Notes: generated by a model from the letters alone, not told the origin. Shown: positions 43,307 to 53,730, numbered from the stretch's first letter. The stretch is 64,000 nt of DNA from Cellulomonas sp. 73-92 (GCF_001898175.1 NZ_MKTH01000014.1:124850-188849), one strand, 5' to 3'. Numbers and translations: made by a program.

Positions 43307-45244
43307 TTGGCTGCTCCGACAACCCGGCGCCGTCCGGTGCGCACGCTCGTCACCTTGGGCGTCGTCATCGTGGTGATGGCAGCCGCGATCGCCGCGGGGA
43401 TCACGTGGTCCAAGGCGACCCTGGCCCCCAAGCTCGCGCTCGACCTCGAGGGCGGCACCGAGATCATCCTCACCCCGGTCCCCGAGGCGCAGACCTCCGG
43501 CCAGGTGACCTCGACGACGATCACCCAGGCGATCAACGTCATCCGGCAGCGCATCGACGCGTCCGGTGTGGCCGAGGCCCAGATCAGCAGCCAGGGCAGC
43601 GGCTCGACGGCGAAGATCGTCGTCTCCCTGCCGGGCACGCCCGACCCGGAGACGGTCAAGCTCGTCACCACGTCGGCCCAGATGGAGTTCCGTCCGGTCC
43701 TCAAGCAGAGCTACAGCACCACCCCGACGCCGACCCCGACGCCGACGTCGACCGACACCTCGGGGGCGACGCCGGCGCCCACCGCCTCCGGTGCGGCCGC
43801 CGCGGCGAGCGCTACCTCGACGGCCACCGCGGCCGCGAGCAGCGCGGCGAGCGCGGCCCCGACGCCGACGCCCAGCCCGAGCGCCTCGGCCGCCGCCGGT
43901 GCCGGCCCGAGCAGCCCGAGCGACGTCGCCTACTACGTGACGCCCGACGTCCAGAAGCAGTTCGACGCCCTCGACTGCAGCAACCAGAAGAACCTGACGG
44001 GCGGCGTCAACGGGCCCGCGAACGCGGCCTTCGTCACCTGCTCGCAGGACGGGCTGTCGAAGTACATCCTGGGCCCGGTCGAGGTCGAGGGGCGCCACAT
44101 CGCCGGCGCGAACTCGGGCCTCAACATCCTCCCGAACGGCACCACCGGCACCACGTGGGTGGTCAACCTCAAGTTCGACGGCCAGGGCACCACGCAGTTC
44201 GCGGCCACCACGACGCGGCTGTACAGCTACCACAAGAACAACCAGTCGCCGCTGGACCAGTTCGCCGTCGTCCTGGACGGGCTCGTCGTGTCCGCACCGG
44301 CGGTCCAGGACGTCATCCCCAACGGCCAGGCCGTCATCTCCGGCTCGTTCACCCGCACGTCCGCCGCGACGCTGGCCAACCAGCTGTCGTTCGGCTCGCT
44401 TCCGGTGAGCTTCCAGGTGGAGAGCCAGCAGCAGATCTCCGCGACGCTCGGCTCCGAGCAGCTCCAGAAGGGGCTCCTGGCGGGCCTGATCGGCCTGATC
44501 CTCGTCGTCGTCTACTCGCTGATCCAGTACCGGGTGCTGGGTCTGCTGACGGTGTCGTCGCTGGTCCTGGCCGCGATCATGACGTACCTCGTGATCACGT
44601 TGCTGTCGTGGCTGCAGGGCTACCGGCTGTCGCTGCCCGGTGTCGCCGGCCTGATCGTGGCCATCGGCATCACCGCGGACTCGTTCATCGTCTACTTCGA
44701 GCGGATCAGGGACGAGCTGCGCGACGGACGGCCGCTGACGGCGGCGGTCGAGCACGGCTGGGCCCGTGCGCGGCGCACCATCCTGGCGTCCGACGCGGTC
44801 AACTTCATGGCAGCCGCGGCGCTGTACCTGCTGGCGATCGGCAGCGTCCGAGGCTTCGCGTTCACGCTCGGGCTGACCACGATCATCGACCTGATCATCG
44901 TGTTCTTCTTCACGCACCCGATGATGGAGATCATCTCCAAGCTGCGGTTCTTCGGCGAGGGCCATCGGCTCTCCGGCCTGGACCCGCGCCGCCTCGGCGT
45001 GGAGGGCGTGCGGTACATGGGCCGTGGCCGGGTCGTCGTGACCCCCAAGGGCAAGGCCGGCGCCGAGGAGGAGGCCACCCCGAAGGCGTGGCCGACGAAG
45101 CAGCCCGCGGTCGTCGGCGCACCCGGTATGACCATCGCCGAGCGGCGCGCCGCGGCACGACGCTCGGGCGCCACCGCGCCGCCGCCACCTGACACCTCGT
45201 CCGCGCACGACGAGCGCACGACGACCGAAGGGGACGAGCACTGA
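43307..45244 (+). CDS. secD: Protein translocase subunit SecD
   Basis: 645 residues from a TTG at 43307, which gives the usual N-terminus (AAPTTRRRPVRTL); a GTG at 43286 would add seven residues. There is one N-terminal helix, then LDLEGGTEIILTPVPE (D1 motif). A low-complexity Thr/Pro/Ala/Ser insertion of about 75 residues (around residues 135-205) interrupts the periplasmic part. The P1 head follows, and the C-terminal five-helix block with VESQQQISATLGSEQLQKGLLAGLIGL, VAIGITADSFIVYFERIRDE and ILASDAVNFMAAAALYLLA. It uses the proton gradient to finish export of proteins with SecF. Confidence 0.94.
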   Translation: MAAPTTRRRPVRTLVTLGVVIVVMAAAIAAGITWSKATLAPKLALDLEGGTEIILTPVPEAQTSGQVTSTTITQAINVIRQRIDASGVAEAQISSQGSGSTAKIVVSLPGTPDPETVKLVTTSAQMEFRPVLKQSYSTTPTPTPTPTSTDTSGATPAPTASGAAAAASATSTATAAASSAASAAPTPTPSPSASAAAGAGPSSPSDVAYYVTPDVQKQFDALDCSNQKNLTGGVNGPANAAFVTCSQDGLSKYILGPVEVEGRHIAGANSGLNILPNGTTGTTWVVNLKFDGQGTTQFAATTTRLYSYHKNNQSPLDQFAVVLDGLVVSAPAVQDVIPNGQAVISGSFTRTSAATLANQLSFGSLPVSFQVESQQQISATLGSEQLQKGLLAGLIGLILVVVYSLIQYRVLGLLTVSSLVLAAIMTYLVITLLSWLQGYRLSLPGVAGLIVAIGITADSFIVYFERIRDELRDGRPLTAAVEHGWARARRTILASDAVNFMAAAALYLLAIGSVRGFAFTLGLTTIIDLIIVFFFTHPMMEIISKLRFFGEGHRLSGLDPRRLGVEGVRYMGRGRVVVTPKGKAGAEEEATPKAWPTKQPAVVGAPGMTIAERRAAARRSGATAPPPPDTSSAHDERTTTEGDEH

Positions 45245-46338
45245 TGGCCGTCGGATTCGCCCAGTGGGGCAACGACCTCTACACGGGCAAGCGGTCGTAC
45301 GACATCGTCGGTCGCCGTCGCTGGTGGTTCACCGTCTCCGGCGTCCTGGTGCTCGCGGCGATCGTCCTGCTCTTCGCGCCCGGCCTGAACCCCGGCATCG
45401 AGTTCCGGGGCGGCTCGGAGTTCGTCGTCACCGGCGCGGCCAACCGCGACCAGCAGAAGGCCGTCGACGTCGTCGCCGCGATCGACAGCCAGGAGGTGGC
45501 CCTCGTCACCAACATGGGCACCGACTCGCTGCGGGTGCAGACGCGTCAGCTGGCCAACACCGAGGTCGAGCAGGTGCGGGAAGGGTTGGCGAAGGCGTAC
45601 GGCGTCTCCGTCAACAACGTCACCAGCACGTTCATCGGCCCGACCTGGGGCGCGGACGTCTCGAAGAAGGCCGTCACCGGCCTCGTCGTCTTCCTCGTGC
45701 TCGTCGCGGTCGTCATGACGCTGTACTTCCGGAACTGGCGGATGGCCGTGTCGGCGATCGTCGCCCTCTTCCACGACATCCTCATCACGGCGGGGGTGTA
45801 CGCGGCCGTCGGCTGGGAGGTCACGCCCGCGACCGTCATCGGGTTCCTGACGATCCTCGGGTACTCGATCTACGACACGGTCGTCGTGTTCGACAAGGTG
45901 CGTGAGAACACCGACGGGGTGATCCACCAGAGCCGGTACACGTACTCCGAGAAGGCGAACCTCGCCGTCAACCAGACGCTCGTCCGGTCGATCAACACCT
46001 CGGTCGTCGCGCTCCTCCCGGTGGCCGGCATCCTCTTCATCGGCGCGTTCGTCCTCGGCGCCGGCACCCTGCGGGACATCGCCCTGGCGCTGTTCGTCGG
46101 CATGCTCGTCGGTGCGTACTCGTCGATCTTCCTGGCCACGCCGCTGGAGGTCGTGCTGCGCGAGCGCGAGCCGGAGATGGTCGCCCTCCGCAAGCGCGTG
46201 CTGGCCGGCCGGACGGGCGGTGCAGTCGTCGACGGTGAGCCGGTCCCGGCCGGTGCGGCCGCCACGACGTTCGTCGGCCCGCTGCACCCGGGCGCCCACC
46301 AGGGTGTGGCCGCGCAGCCGAAGCGTCGCCGCAAGTGA
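45244..46338 (+). CDS. secF: Protein translocase subunit SecF
   Basis: 364 residues, six membrane helices. NDLYTGKRSYDIVGRRRWWF, PGIEFRGGSEFVV, ALFHDILITAGVYA, LTILGYSIYDTVVVFDKVREN and NQTLVRSINTSVVALLPV are the SecF signatures. The ATG at 45244 shares one base with the secD stop, so the two are coupled. The C-terminal tail is basic (QPKRRRK). It works as a complex with SecD and YajC. Confidence 0.96.
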   Translation: MAVGFAQWGNDLYTGKRSYDIVGRRRWWFTVSGVLVLAAIVLLFAPGLNPGIEFRGGSEFVVTGAANRDQQKAVDVVAAIDSQEVALVTNMGTDSLRVQTRQLANTEVEQVREGLAKAYGVSVNNVTSTFIGPTWGADVSKKAVTGLVVFLVLVAVVMTLYFRNWRMAVSAIVALFHDILITAGVYAAVGWEVTPATVIGFLTILGYSIYDTVVVFDKVRENTDGVIHQSRYTYSEKANLAVNQTLVRSINTSVVALLPVAGILFIGAFVLGAGTLRDIALALFVGMLVGAYSSIFLATPLEVVLREREPEMVALRKRVLAGRTGGAVVDGEPVPAGAAATTFVGPLHPGAHQGVAAQPKRRRK

Positions 46339-46877
46339 ACGTCCCGGATCGCGCCGCGGTCACCGCTCGCGTCACCGAGCTGCTGCGCGAGGTCCCCGAC
46401 TACCCCGAGCCCGGCGTCCTCTTCCGGGACATCACCACGGTGCTGGCCGACGGGCCGGCGTTCGCGGACCTCGTCGCGGTCCTGGCGGCGGACGCCCCCG
46501 GGCCGGTCGACCTGGTGGCGGGCATGGAGTCGCGCGGCTTCCTGCTCGCGGCGCCGATCGCCGTCGCCCTCGGCGCGGGCGTGGTGCTCGTCCGCAAGGC
46601 GGGCAAGCTGCCCGGGCCGACGATCGCGGAGACGTACGACCTCGAGTACGGCACGGCGACGCTCGAGGTGCAGCCGTTCACGGTGCCCGAGGGTTCGCGT
46701 GTCCTGGTGGTCGACGACGTCCTGGCGACCGGAGGCACGGCGGCCGCGACGCTCAAGCTGTTCGAGGACTGCGGGGCCCACGTCGTCGGCATCGCCGTGC
46801 TGGCGGAGCTGGTGGGCCTGCACGGGCGCGACCGCGTGCCGGGTGTCCCGGTCGACACGCTGCTGACGTTGCCCTGA
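46335..46877 (+). CDS. apt: Adenine phosphoribosyltransferase
   Basis: 180 residues. VPDYPEPGVLFRDITTVLADG is the N-terminal signature, VAGMESRGFLLAAPIAVALG the purine site, and VLVVDDVLATGGTAAATLKL the PRPP-binding motif. It salvages adenine to AMP. The GTG at 46335 overlaps secF by 4 bp. The secDF-apt-rel order is conserved in actinobacteria. Confidence 0.96.
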   Translation: MNVPDRAAVTARVTELLREVPDYPEPGVLFRDITTVLADGPAFADLVAVLAADAPGPVDLVAGMESRGFLLAAPIAVALGAGVVLVRKAGKLPGPTIAETYDLEYGTATLEVQPFTVPEGSRVLVVDDVLATGGTAAATLKLFEDCGAHVVGIAVLAELVGLHGRDRVPGVPVDTLLTLP

Positions 46878-46888
46878 CCTGCCGGTCG

Positions 46889-46894
46889 TAGACT
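46889..46894 (+). promoter_or_regulatory. Possible -10 element upstream of rel
   Basis: TAGACT about 158 bp before the rel ATG. It would give a long leader. A GGACCGACGTCC palindrome lies at 46914-46925 within that leader. Confidence 0.35.
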
Positions 46895-47051
46895 CCCAGG
46901 ACAGGGCCGACCAGGACCGACGTCCGCAGGGGAGCCGGGACGGTGCGGCGATCGTGCGGCGCGGGTGCGGAATGGCGCGGCCCGCCGGGGCGTTCCCAGT
47001 CGGTGCCCGGGATGGTGTCCGGGCCCGCGGACCGCGAGAGGGGTGACGACG

Positions 47052-49379
47052 ATGACCGACCAGTCCGTCAGCCCGCGCGTCGAGACCCCGACGGAGGCCA
47101 CGTCGGCCGCGCGCGTGCGTGCTCGCCTGGCGCGGTTCGGCGGCCGCTCGTCGGCCGCGTTCCCGGCGCTCGAGCCGGTGATGCAGGCCGCGCGCGAGCA
47201 CTTCCCGAAGGCCGACCTGTCGGTGCTCGAGCAGGCGTACGTCGTGGCCGAGCGCGCGCACCGGGGGCAGCTGCGCAAGAGCGGCGATCCCTACATCACG
47301 CACCCGGTCGCGGTGGCGACGATCCTCGCCGAGCTCGGGATGTCGGCCTCGGTGCTGGCGGCGGCGCTGCTGCACGACACCGTCGAGGACACCGCCTACT
47401 CCCTGGACCAGCTGCGCCACGACTTCGGCCCCGAGGTCGCGATGCTGGTCGACGGCGTGACCAAGCTGGACAAGGTCCAGTACGGCGACGCGGCGCAGGC
47501 GGAGACCGTGCGCAAGATGGTCGTCGCGATGTCGCACGACATCCGCGTCCTCGTCATCAAGCTGGCCGACCGGCTCCACAACGCCCGGACGTGGAAGTTC
47601 GTCTCGTCGGAGTCGGCCGAGCGCAAGGCCCGCGAGACGCTGGAGATCTACGCGCCGCTGGCCCACCGGCTCGGCATGAACACCATCAAGTGGGAGCTGG
47701 AGGACCTCAGCTTCGCGACGCTCTACCCGAAGGTGTACGACGAGATCGTCCACCTGGTGGCGGAGCGCGCGCCGGCGCGCGAGGAGTACCTGTCCACGGT
47801 CCGCGAGCAGGTCGGCGCCGACCTGCGTGCCGCGAAGATCAAGGCGACGGTCACCGGTCGGCCGAAGCACTACTACTCGATCTACCAGAAGATGATCGTG
47901 CGCGGCCGCGACTTCGCCGATATCTACGACCTGGTCGGCGTACGGGTGCTGGTCGACACCGTCCGTGACTGCTACGCGGCGCTCGGCGCGCTGCACGCGC
48001 GATGGAACCCGGTCCCGGGCCGGTTCAAGGACTACATCGCGATGCCGAAGTTCAACCTCTACCAGTCGCTGCACACGACCGTGATCGGGCCTGGCGGCAA
48101 GCCCGTCGAGATCCAGATCCGGACGCACGAGATGCACCGGCGGGCCGAGTACGGCGTTGCGGCGCACTGGAAGTACAAGGAGAACGCGAAGGGCGGCAGC
48201 ACCCAGCCGGCGGTCACCGACAGCCAGGGCAACGACATGAGCTGGCTGCGCCAGCTCGTCGACTGGCAGAAGGAGACGGCGGACCCGAGCGAGTTCCTCG
48301 ACTCGCTGCGGTTCGAGATCGCCGGCTCCGAGGTCTACGTGTTCACGCCGAAGGGCGACGTCATCGCGCTGCCCCAGGGGTCCACGCCCGTCGACTTCGC
48401 CTATGCGGTGCACACCGAGGTGGGCCACCGCACCATGGGTGCGCGCGTCAACGGCCGCCTGGTGCCGCTCGACTCGGCGCTGGAGAACGGCGACGTCGTC
48501 GACGTGTTCACGTCGAAGTCGGAGACGGCCGGGCCGAGCCGGGACTGGCTGGGCTTCGTCAAGAGCCCCCGCGCCCGCAACAAGATCCGGCAGTGGTTCA
48601 CCAAGGAGCGCCGCGAGGAGGCCGTCGAGCGCGGCAAGGACGCGCTGGCCAAGGCGATGCGCAAGCAGCACCTGCCGCTGCAGCGCCTGCTGTCGCACGA
48701 GGCCCTCGTCGCTCTCGCCGCCGAGATGCGGTACGCCGACGTGACCGCGCTGTACAGCGCGATCGGCGAGAACCAGGTCGCCGCCACGACGGTGGTGCAG
48801 CGGCTCGTCGCGTCGCTCGGCGGGGTGCCGGCGGCCGAGGAGGACCTCGCCGAGGCGACGCGCCCCGGACCCGCCGCGCGCACCGTGCGCCAGGGCGACC
48901 CCGGTGTCGTCGTCAAGGGCGTCGGGGACGTCTGGGTCAAGCTGGCCAAGTGCTGCACGCCGGTGCCCGGCGACGGCATCGTCGGGTTCATCACCCGGGG
49001 CGCCGGCGTCAGCGTGCACCGTCTCGACTGCACCAACCTCCAGGGGCTCAAGGCGAGCCAGCCCGAGCGGCTGGTCGAGGTCGAGTGGAGCCACACCGGG
49101 TCGCAGCTCTTCCTCGTGCAGATCCAGGTCGAGGCCCTGGACAGGTCCCGCCTGCTGTCCGACGTGACCCGCGTCCTCTCGGACCACCACGTCAACATCC
49201 TGTCGGCGACGGTCTCGACCAACCGGGACCGGGTGGCGCTCTCACGCTTCGTCTTCGAGATGGCCGAGCCGTCCCACCTGGCGTCGGTCCTCGCCGCGGT
49301 GCGTCGGGTGGAGGGCGTCTACGACGTCTACCGGATCACCGGCGCCAAGACCCCCGACCAGCCGGTCATCCGCGCCTGA
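47052..49379 (+). CDS. rel: Bifunctional (p)ppGpp synthetase/hydrolase (Rel/RSH)
   Basis: 775 residues with the full RSH layout. The HD hydrolase domain has [17 protein letters not shown] and LLHDTVEDT with intact metal-binding His/Asp. The synthetase domain has [13 protein letters not shown] and [23 protein letters not shown] domain (about 440-500, [28 protein letters not shown]), a conserved Cys block KCCTPVPGD and a C-terminal ACT domain follow. It makes and degrades the stringent-response alarmone. The ATG at 47052 is about 9 nt from GAGAGGGG. Confidence 0.97.
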   Translation: MTDQSVSPRVETPTEATSAARVRARLARFGGRSSAAFPALEPVMQAAREHFPKADLSVLEQAYVVAERAHRGQLRKSGDPYITHPVAVATILAELGMSASVLAAALLHDTVEDTAYSLDQLRHDFGPEVAMLVDGVTKLDKVQYGDAAQAETVRKMVVAMSHDIRVLVIKLADRLHNARTWKFVSSESAERKARETLEIYAPLAHRLGMNTIKWELEDLSFATLYPKVYDEIVHLVAERAPAREEYLSTVREQVGADLRAAKIKATVTGRPKHYYSIYQKMIVRGRDFADIYDLVGVRVLVDTVRDCYAALGALHARWNPVPGRFKDYIAMPKFNLYQSLHTTVIGPGGKPVEIQIRTHEMHRRAEYGVAAHWKYKENAKGGSTQPAVTDSQGNDMSWLRQLVDWQKETADPSEFLDSLRFEIAGSEVYVFTPKGDVIALPQGSTPVDFAYAVHTEVGHRTMGARVNGRLVPLDSALENGDVVDVFTSKSETAGPSRDWLGFVKSPRARNKIRQWFTKERREEAVERGKDALAKAMRKQHLPLQRLLSHEALVALAAEMRYADVTALYSAIGENQVAATTVVQRLVASLGGVPAAEEDLAEATRPGPAARTVRQGDPGVVVKGVGDVWVKLAKCCTPVPGDGIVGFITRGAGVSVHRLDCTNLQGLKASQPERLVEVEWSHTGSQLFLVQIQVEALDRSRLLSDVTRVLSDHHVNILSATVSTNRDRVALSRFVFEMAEPSHLASVLAAVRRVEGVYDVYRITGAKTPDQPVIRA

Positions 49380-50070
49380 GCTCGGCGCGGTCCAGCGCCG
49401 GGGGAAGCACGGCCTGCAGCTCCGCCAGGAGGGTGCGGGCACGCTGGACGCCCCGCCCGCCCCGCAGCTCGCGCATCGCCGCCAGGGCGGCGTGCGGGTC
49501 GAACCCAAGGGGGAGCAGCCCGACCAGGAGGCGCACGACGTCGCCGGGCGCGGCGAAGCGCGCGACGTCCACGCCGGTGCGCTGCACCGTCGTCACACGC
49601 CCTGGACCGAGGTCGAGCACGTCCTCGTCCGGCAGCGGCCCTTCCGCGGCGCGGCGCAAGGGGTGCGGGTCGGGGCGGCGCACGCCCGGCGGGACGACGA
49701 CGTCCACCTTCGTCGGGCGCGGGCCACCCGCGTGCACCCACGCGGCGGCGGCGCGCCCGACGACGCCGCGCTGCGGCACCAGGTCCGACAACGCCGCCAG
49801 CCGCAGTCCGGCCGTCACCTCCTGCCCGGCGCGGACCGCGACGCCGTCCCAGATCGGTACGCGAGCCCGATCCAGCAGCATCCCGGTCCACTCGGCCGCG
49901 GACAGCTCGTCACGCCGCACCAGCGGGTCCACCTCGAGGGTGGTCGCCCGGTACCGGAGCAGCGCGTTCGACACGTGGGGCAGCATGGCGTGCCGGGCCG
50001 CACGCGCGCGCCGCGGCCTGTGGACGAGGCCGCACCACGCCGGAAGACGCCCGCCGGCCGGGTGCCCCAC
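49366..50070 (-). CDS. AbiEi-like (type IV antitoxin-like) hypothetical protein
   Basis: 234 residues, soluble. The C-terminal half ([27 protein letters not shown], then a short beta-rich stretch and [15 protein letters not shown]) follows the pattern of AbiEi-type antitoxin C-terminal domains common in Micrococcales, where RT..D after a promoter-like strand is typical. No winged-helix N-terminus or AbiEii toxin partner is visible. The GTG at 50070 has GGAGG 7 nt upstream, which decides the start over the ATG at 49986. It overlaps the convergent rel gene by 14 bp. The assignment to AbiEi is tentative. Confidence 0.65.
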   Translation of the reverse strand: MGHPAGGRLPAWCGLVHRPRRARAARHAMLPHVSNALLRYRATTLEVDPLVRRDELSAAEWTGMLLDRARVPIWDGVAVRAGQEVTAGLRLAALSDLVPQRGVVGRAAAAWVHAGGPRPTKVDVVVPPGVRRPDPHPLRRAAEGPLPDEDVLDLGPGRVTTVQRTGVDVARFAAPGDVVRLLVGLLPLGFDPHAALAAMRELRGGRGVQRARTLLAELQAVLPPALDRAELRRG

Positions 50071-50168
50071 GGCTGTACCTCCGCCCAGGGCGGCGCTCCC
50101 GCGTCGCCTGCCGTCAGCCCCGCCGACCGGCGATCAGCCACAGCGCGGCGAGGCGGTCGGAGCGACCG

Positions 50169-52055
50169 TCAGCCGCGGGCGTCCCGGGCCGCGCGCTCGA
50201 CCTGCTCGAGCCAGGAGCGTCGAGCGTCGAGCGCGGCCTTGACCTCGGCGGCCTTGCGACGGTCGCCCGTCGCCTCGGCCTTGGCCAGGTCCGCCTCGAG
50301 GCCGGCGATCGCCTGCTCGAGCTGTGCGCCCATGCCCTCGGCCCGCGCGCGGGTCTCCGGGTTGCTGCGGCGCCACTGGTGCTCGTCGGCGTCGCGCACG
50401 GCCTGCTCGACCGCTCGCAGCCGACCCTCGATGCGCTGCAGGTCGCCGCGCGGCACCTTGCCCGCAGCGTCCCACCGGTCCTGGATCGACCGGAGCGCCG
50501 CCTTCGCGGCGGCCAGGTCGCGGACCGGCAGCAGCGTCTCGGCCTCGGCCGCGAGCCGCTCCTTGACCACGAGGTTCGCCGCGTACTCCTCGTCGGTCGC
50601 GGCCGCCGCGGCGTCGCGGGACGCGAAGAACGCGTCCTGCGCCGCGCGGAAGCGCGCCCAGAGCGCGTCGTCGACGGGGCGGCTGGCGCGGCCCGCGGCC
50701 TTCCACTCGGCCATGAGGTCGCGGTACGCGCCGGCGGTCGCCGCCCAGTCGGTGCTGGTGGCGAGCTTCTCGGCCTGCAGGACCAGCGCCTCCTTGACGT
50801 TCTTGGCCGAGGCGTTCCGACTCTCGAGCTCGGCGAAGAAGTGCCGGCGCTCACGGTCGAACGTGGTGCGGGCGTGGCTGAACCGCTTCCACAGCGCTTC
50901 CTCGGTGGGGCGGTCGAGCCGCGGCCCGTTGCGCTGGGCGTCCTTCCACTGGTCGAGGAGCGCCCGCAGCTGCTCGCCGGCGGGCCGCCACTGGATGCGG
51001 CTCGGGTCGGTGGCGGCGATCGCCTCGGCCTGCTCCACGATCGCGGTGCGCGACTCCTGCGCGGCCTGGCGCGCGGCGGCGCGCTCGGCCTCCGCCGCGG
51101 CCCGGCGCTCCGCGGCGACGGCCCGGAGCCCGTCGAGGCGGGCGCGGAGCCCGACGAGGTCGCCCACGGCCGCCGGCGCGACGAGCTCCTCCGTGAGCTT
51201 CCCGATGGTCGAGTCGATCTCCTTGACCGACAGGTCGGTCGCCGCCAGACGGGCCTCGAACAGGACCACCTTCGCCTGCAGGTCGATGAAGCGACGCACG
51301 TAGAGCGCCATCGCGTCGTCGGCGCTGGCGCCGGGCACCTGGCCGACCTCGCGCTCCTCGTCGCCGTCCTGGACGAGCACGGTGCCGTCCTCGGTGACGC
51401 GGCCGAACGCCGACGCGGCGGCGACCTCGGCGGGGTCCAACGGTGCTGCCGGGGCCGGGAGTGTCGGTGCCGCCGGCACCACCGGGACCTGACCCGTGAC
51501 GGGCGCGGCGGGCGCGCCGGCCGGGGGGACCGGGCGAGGGCGGATCAGCGCCGGTGTCGGGCGTGGCCCCGGTGCGGGCTGCTCGGCGGCGACCGAGGTG
51601 GCGGGCTCGTCGAGCACCGCCTCCTGAGCGACGGGCTCCTCGGCCGCGGCGTCCTGTACAACGAGCTCGTCGGCCACGACCTCGTCGGGCACAGCCACGA
51701 CCTCGTCGGCCGCAGCCACGACCTCGGCGGCGCTGACCTCGGCCTCGACCGTGGCCTCGACCGTGGCCTCCACCTCGGCTTCCACCTCGGCCCCCGCCTC
51801 GGCCTCCGCCACGGCCTCCGCCTCGACGTCGGCCGGGGCCAGTTCGGCCGTCGCGTCGAGCTCCTGCTCGATCGCGACCGGCTCGTCGAACGCGGGCTCG
51901 ATCTCGATGGGCTCGTCCATCCCCGGCTCGATCTCGATCAGGTCGTCGACCGGGGTCACCTCGGCGACCGTCTCGGGGGCGTCCACCTCGTCGGGCGTGA
52001 CCGCAGCGGGCTCGGGCGCGTCGGGCTGGGCCGGCGTGGCTGGGTTCTCCGTCAC
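50169..52055 (-). CDS. DUF349-repeat coiled-coil protein
   Basis: 628 residues. The first about 200 residues are Glu/Ala/Val/Pro-rich low complexity (many EAEAEVEA units). Helical DUF349 modules follow from about residue 330, recognisable by repeated W-KDAQR/EALWKRFSHARTTFD, W-KAAGRASRPVDDALWARFRAAQD and WDAAGKVPRGDLQRIEGRLRAVE. The function of DUF349 proteins is not settled. The GTG at 52055 overlaps the cyclophilin stop (GTGA), so the two are co-translated. Confidence 0.9.
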   Translation of the reverse strand: MTENPATPAQPDAPEPAAVTPDEVDAPETVAEVTPVDDLIEIEPGMDEPIEIEPAFDEPVAIEQELDATAELAPADVEAEAVAEAEAGAEVEAEVEATVEATVEAEVSAAEVVAAADEVVAVPDEVVADELVVQDAAAEEPVAQEAVLDEPATSVAAEQPAPGPRPTPALIRPRPVPPAGAPAAPVTGQVPVVPAAPTLPAPAAPLDPAEVAAASAFGRVTEDGTVLVQDGDEEREVGQVPGASADDAMALYVRRFIDLQAKVVLFEARLAATDLSVKEIDSTIGKLTEELVAPAAVGDLVGLRARLDGLRAVAAERRAAAEAERAAARQAAQESRTAIVEQAEAIAATDPSRIQWRPAGEQLRALLDQWKDAQRNGPRLDRPTEEALWKRFSHARTTFDRERRHFFAELESRNASAKNVKEALVLQAEKLATSTDWAATAGAYRDLMAEWKAAGRASRPVDDALWARFRAAQDAFFASRDAAAAATDEEYAANLVVKERLAAEAETLLPVRDLAAAKAALRSIQDRWDAAGKVPRGDLQRIEGRLRAVEQAVRDADEHQWRRSNPETRARAEGMGAQLEQAIAGLEADLAKAEATGDRRKAAEVKAALDARRSWLEQVERAARDARG

Positions 52056-52840
52056 TGGGTCTTCACTCCCTCGATGATGACGTCGTGGACGGGCGCGGTG
52101 AACTGTCCGCTCACCTCGACCGTCCCTTCGTCGGCGATGGCCTGCAGCACGTCCAGGCCTGACGTGATCGTGCCGAAGACGGTGTAGCCGCCGGCGCTGT
52201 CCGACTCGATGGTCGTGTCGCCGTACACCATGAAGAACTGGCTGCCCATCGAGCTCGCCTGCCCGGAGACCCGCGCCATGGCGAGCGTGCCCTTGGGGTA
52301 CATGTTGTCGGCCGGCGCGTTCTCGATGGGACCCCAGCTGTAGCCGGGGCCGCCCGTGCCGCTGGCGGTCGGGTCGCCGCACTGCAGCACCTTGATCGAG
52401 GTGTCCAGCCGGTGGCACTTCGTCTGGTCGAAGTAGCCCTCCTGGGCCAGCGTGACGAAGTTCGCCACCGCCTGCGGGGCCTTGTCGCCGTAGAGCGTGG
52501 CGACGATGGTGCCGCGGTTCGTGGTGATCGTCGTGGTCCAGGTGCGGTTCTGCGCGAGCGACTTGTCGGGGACCTTCCCACCGTTGCCGATGCGTGGCGA
52601 CAGGTCGAGCGCGGCACCGGTCGCCGAGGCGGTGGCGGACGGGGAGCTCGTCGGCGAGGCGGCCGGTGACTTGTCGGAGACGGCGACCGCGATGGCGATG
52701 GCCGCGACCACGACGATGACACCGCCGATGGCGCCACCGATGATGTTCCGGCGGCGGCGGGCCGCCCTGGCCTTCGCCTGGCGCTCCTGCCACTTCTCGA
52801 TCCGGCGCCGTTCGTACTCCCGCTCGCGCTTGCTGGACAC
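52052..52840 (-). CDS. Membrane-anchored cyclophilin-type peptidyl-prolyl cis-trans isomerase
   Basis: 262 residues. A very basic N-terminus (SSKREREYERRRIEKWQERQ) precedes one membrane helix (about residues 34-55), a Ser/Thr/Ala-rich spacer and the cyclophilin domain: ITTNRGTIVATLYGDKAPQAVANFVTLAQEGYFD, GTLAMARVSGQASSMGSQFFMVYG and GYTVFGTITSGLDVLQAIADEG. It should fold secreted proteins outside the membrane. The GTG at 52840 has GAGGAGA upstream. Confidence 0.93.
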   Translation of the reverse strand: MSSKREREYERRRIEKWQERQAKARAARRRRNIIGGAIGGVIVVVAAIAIAVAVSDKSPAASPTSSPSATASATGAALDLSPRIGNGGKVPDKSLAQNRTWTTTITTNRGTIVATLYGDKAPQAVANFVTLAQEGYFDQTKCHRLDTSIKVLQCGDPTASGTGGPGYSWGPIENAPADNMYPKGTLAMARVSGQASSMGSQFFMVYGDTTIESDSAGGYTVFGTITSGLDVLQAIADEGTVEVSGQFTAPVHDVIIEGVKTQ

Positions 52841-52980
52841 ACCCTCTCCTCGTCGGGCGCGCGCGCGAGGTCGGCGACCTGCGGGTGCGCACGCCCGGCA
52901 CAGTCTAGGCAGCGCGGGTGGGTCGGCCACCACTGTGCCCGGGACTCGTCGGCGAGCCAGCCGCCGCCGTCGCTGGCGAC

Positions 52981-52986
52981 TACCGT
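52981..52986 (+). promoter_or_regulatory. -10 element of a leaderless MBL-fold gene
   Basis: TACCGT ends 7 nt before the GTG at 52994, supporting that start over the GTG at 52985, which lies almost inside the element. Confidence 0.4.
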
Positions 52987-52993
52987 GCGGCAC

Positions 52994-53701
52994 GTGGAGA
53001 TCGTCGAGATCACGTCCCGCGTGCTCGGCGCACGCTGCACCATCGCCGCGGCCGGCGGCGTCGCCGTCGTCGTCGACGCGGGTGCCGGCGTCGGCGCCGA
53101 GGTGCTCCGGGTGGCCGACGAGCGGGGGCTGCGGATCGTCGCGGTGCTGGCCACCCACGGCCACGCGGACCACACCTGGGACGCCGGCCCGCTCACCGCG
53201 CGGCTCGGCGTGCCGCTGCTCATCCATGCCGCGGACGCCTACCGCCTCGACGACCCGTTCGGCACGCTCGGCGTGCTCGGGGACGCACCGCCCGGCGGCG
53301 AGGGCGCGCTGGCCCAGGTGCTCCGGCTTGCCGGCCTCGACCCGGCGGCGTACGCGCCGCCGGCTCAGGTGGTCACCTTCGGCGGCACCCCGGGCCCGGA
53401 CGGCCGCTCGGCCGACGAGGTCCTCGACCTCGACGGCGTGACCGTCGTGGCTCGGCACGCCCCCGGGCACACCGAGGGGTCGACGATCTTCCTGCTGGAC
53501 GGCCCGGTCGCACTGACCGGGGACGTCGTCTTCGCCGGCACCATCGGCCGCACCGACCTGCCCGGCGGCGACGACCTCGTCATGTCGCGGACGCTGCGCG
53601 AGGTGGTGGAGCACCTGCCGCACGACGCGCGCCTGCTGCCGGGCCACGGGCCGGCGACCCTCCTGTCGAAGGAGCTGCGGCACAACCCGTACCTCGGCTG
53701 A
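52994..53701 (+). CDS. Metallo-beta-lactamase-fold hydrolase (glyoxalase II-like)
   Basis: 235 residues. The Zn-binding HxHxDH motif is THGHADH (about residue 57); the later ligands are in [34 protein letters not shown] and [11 protein letters not shown]. The pattern matches the YcbL/glyoxalase II-like group found upstream of aspS or hisS in actinobacteria. It probably hydrolyses a thioester. The start is taken as GTG 52994; GTG 52985 would add three residues. Confidence 0.9.
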   Translation: MEIVEITSRVLGARCTIAAAGGVAVVVDAGAGVGAEVLRVADERGLRIVAVLATHGHADHTWDAGPLTARLGVPLLIHAADAYRLDDPFGTLGVLGDAPPGGEGALAQVLRLAGLDPAAYAPPAQVVTFGGTPGPDGRSADEVLDLDGVTVVARHAPGHTEGSTIFLLDGPVALTGDVVFAGTIGRTDLPGGDDLVMSRTLREVVEHLPHDARLLPGHGPATLLSKELRHNPYLG

Positions 53702-53730
53702 CGGCCGCCAGGGCGCTCCGGCCCGGCCAG

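Noticed and set aside
46914-46925. A third DosR-like box before rel (GGACCGACGTCC)
   Set aside because: It has GGAC/GTCC arms, but the spacing is GGAC-4-GTCC without the T of GGACT, and the centre is GC-rich.
45870-49190. A 1106-codon open frame on the minus strand across secF, apt and rel
   Set aside because: It lies opposite well-identified genes, shows shadow composition (Arg, His, Asp, Val blocks) and no domain pattern.
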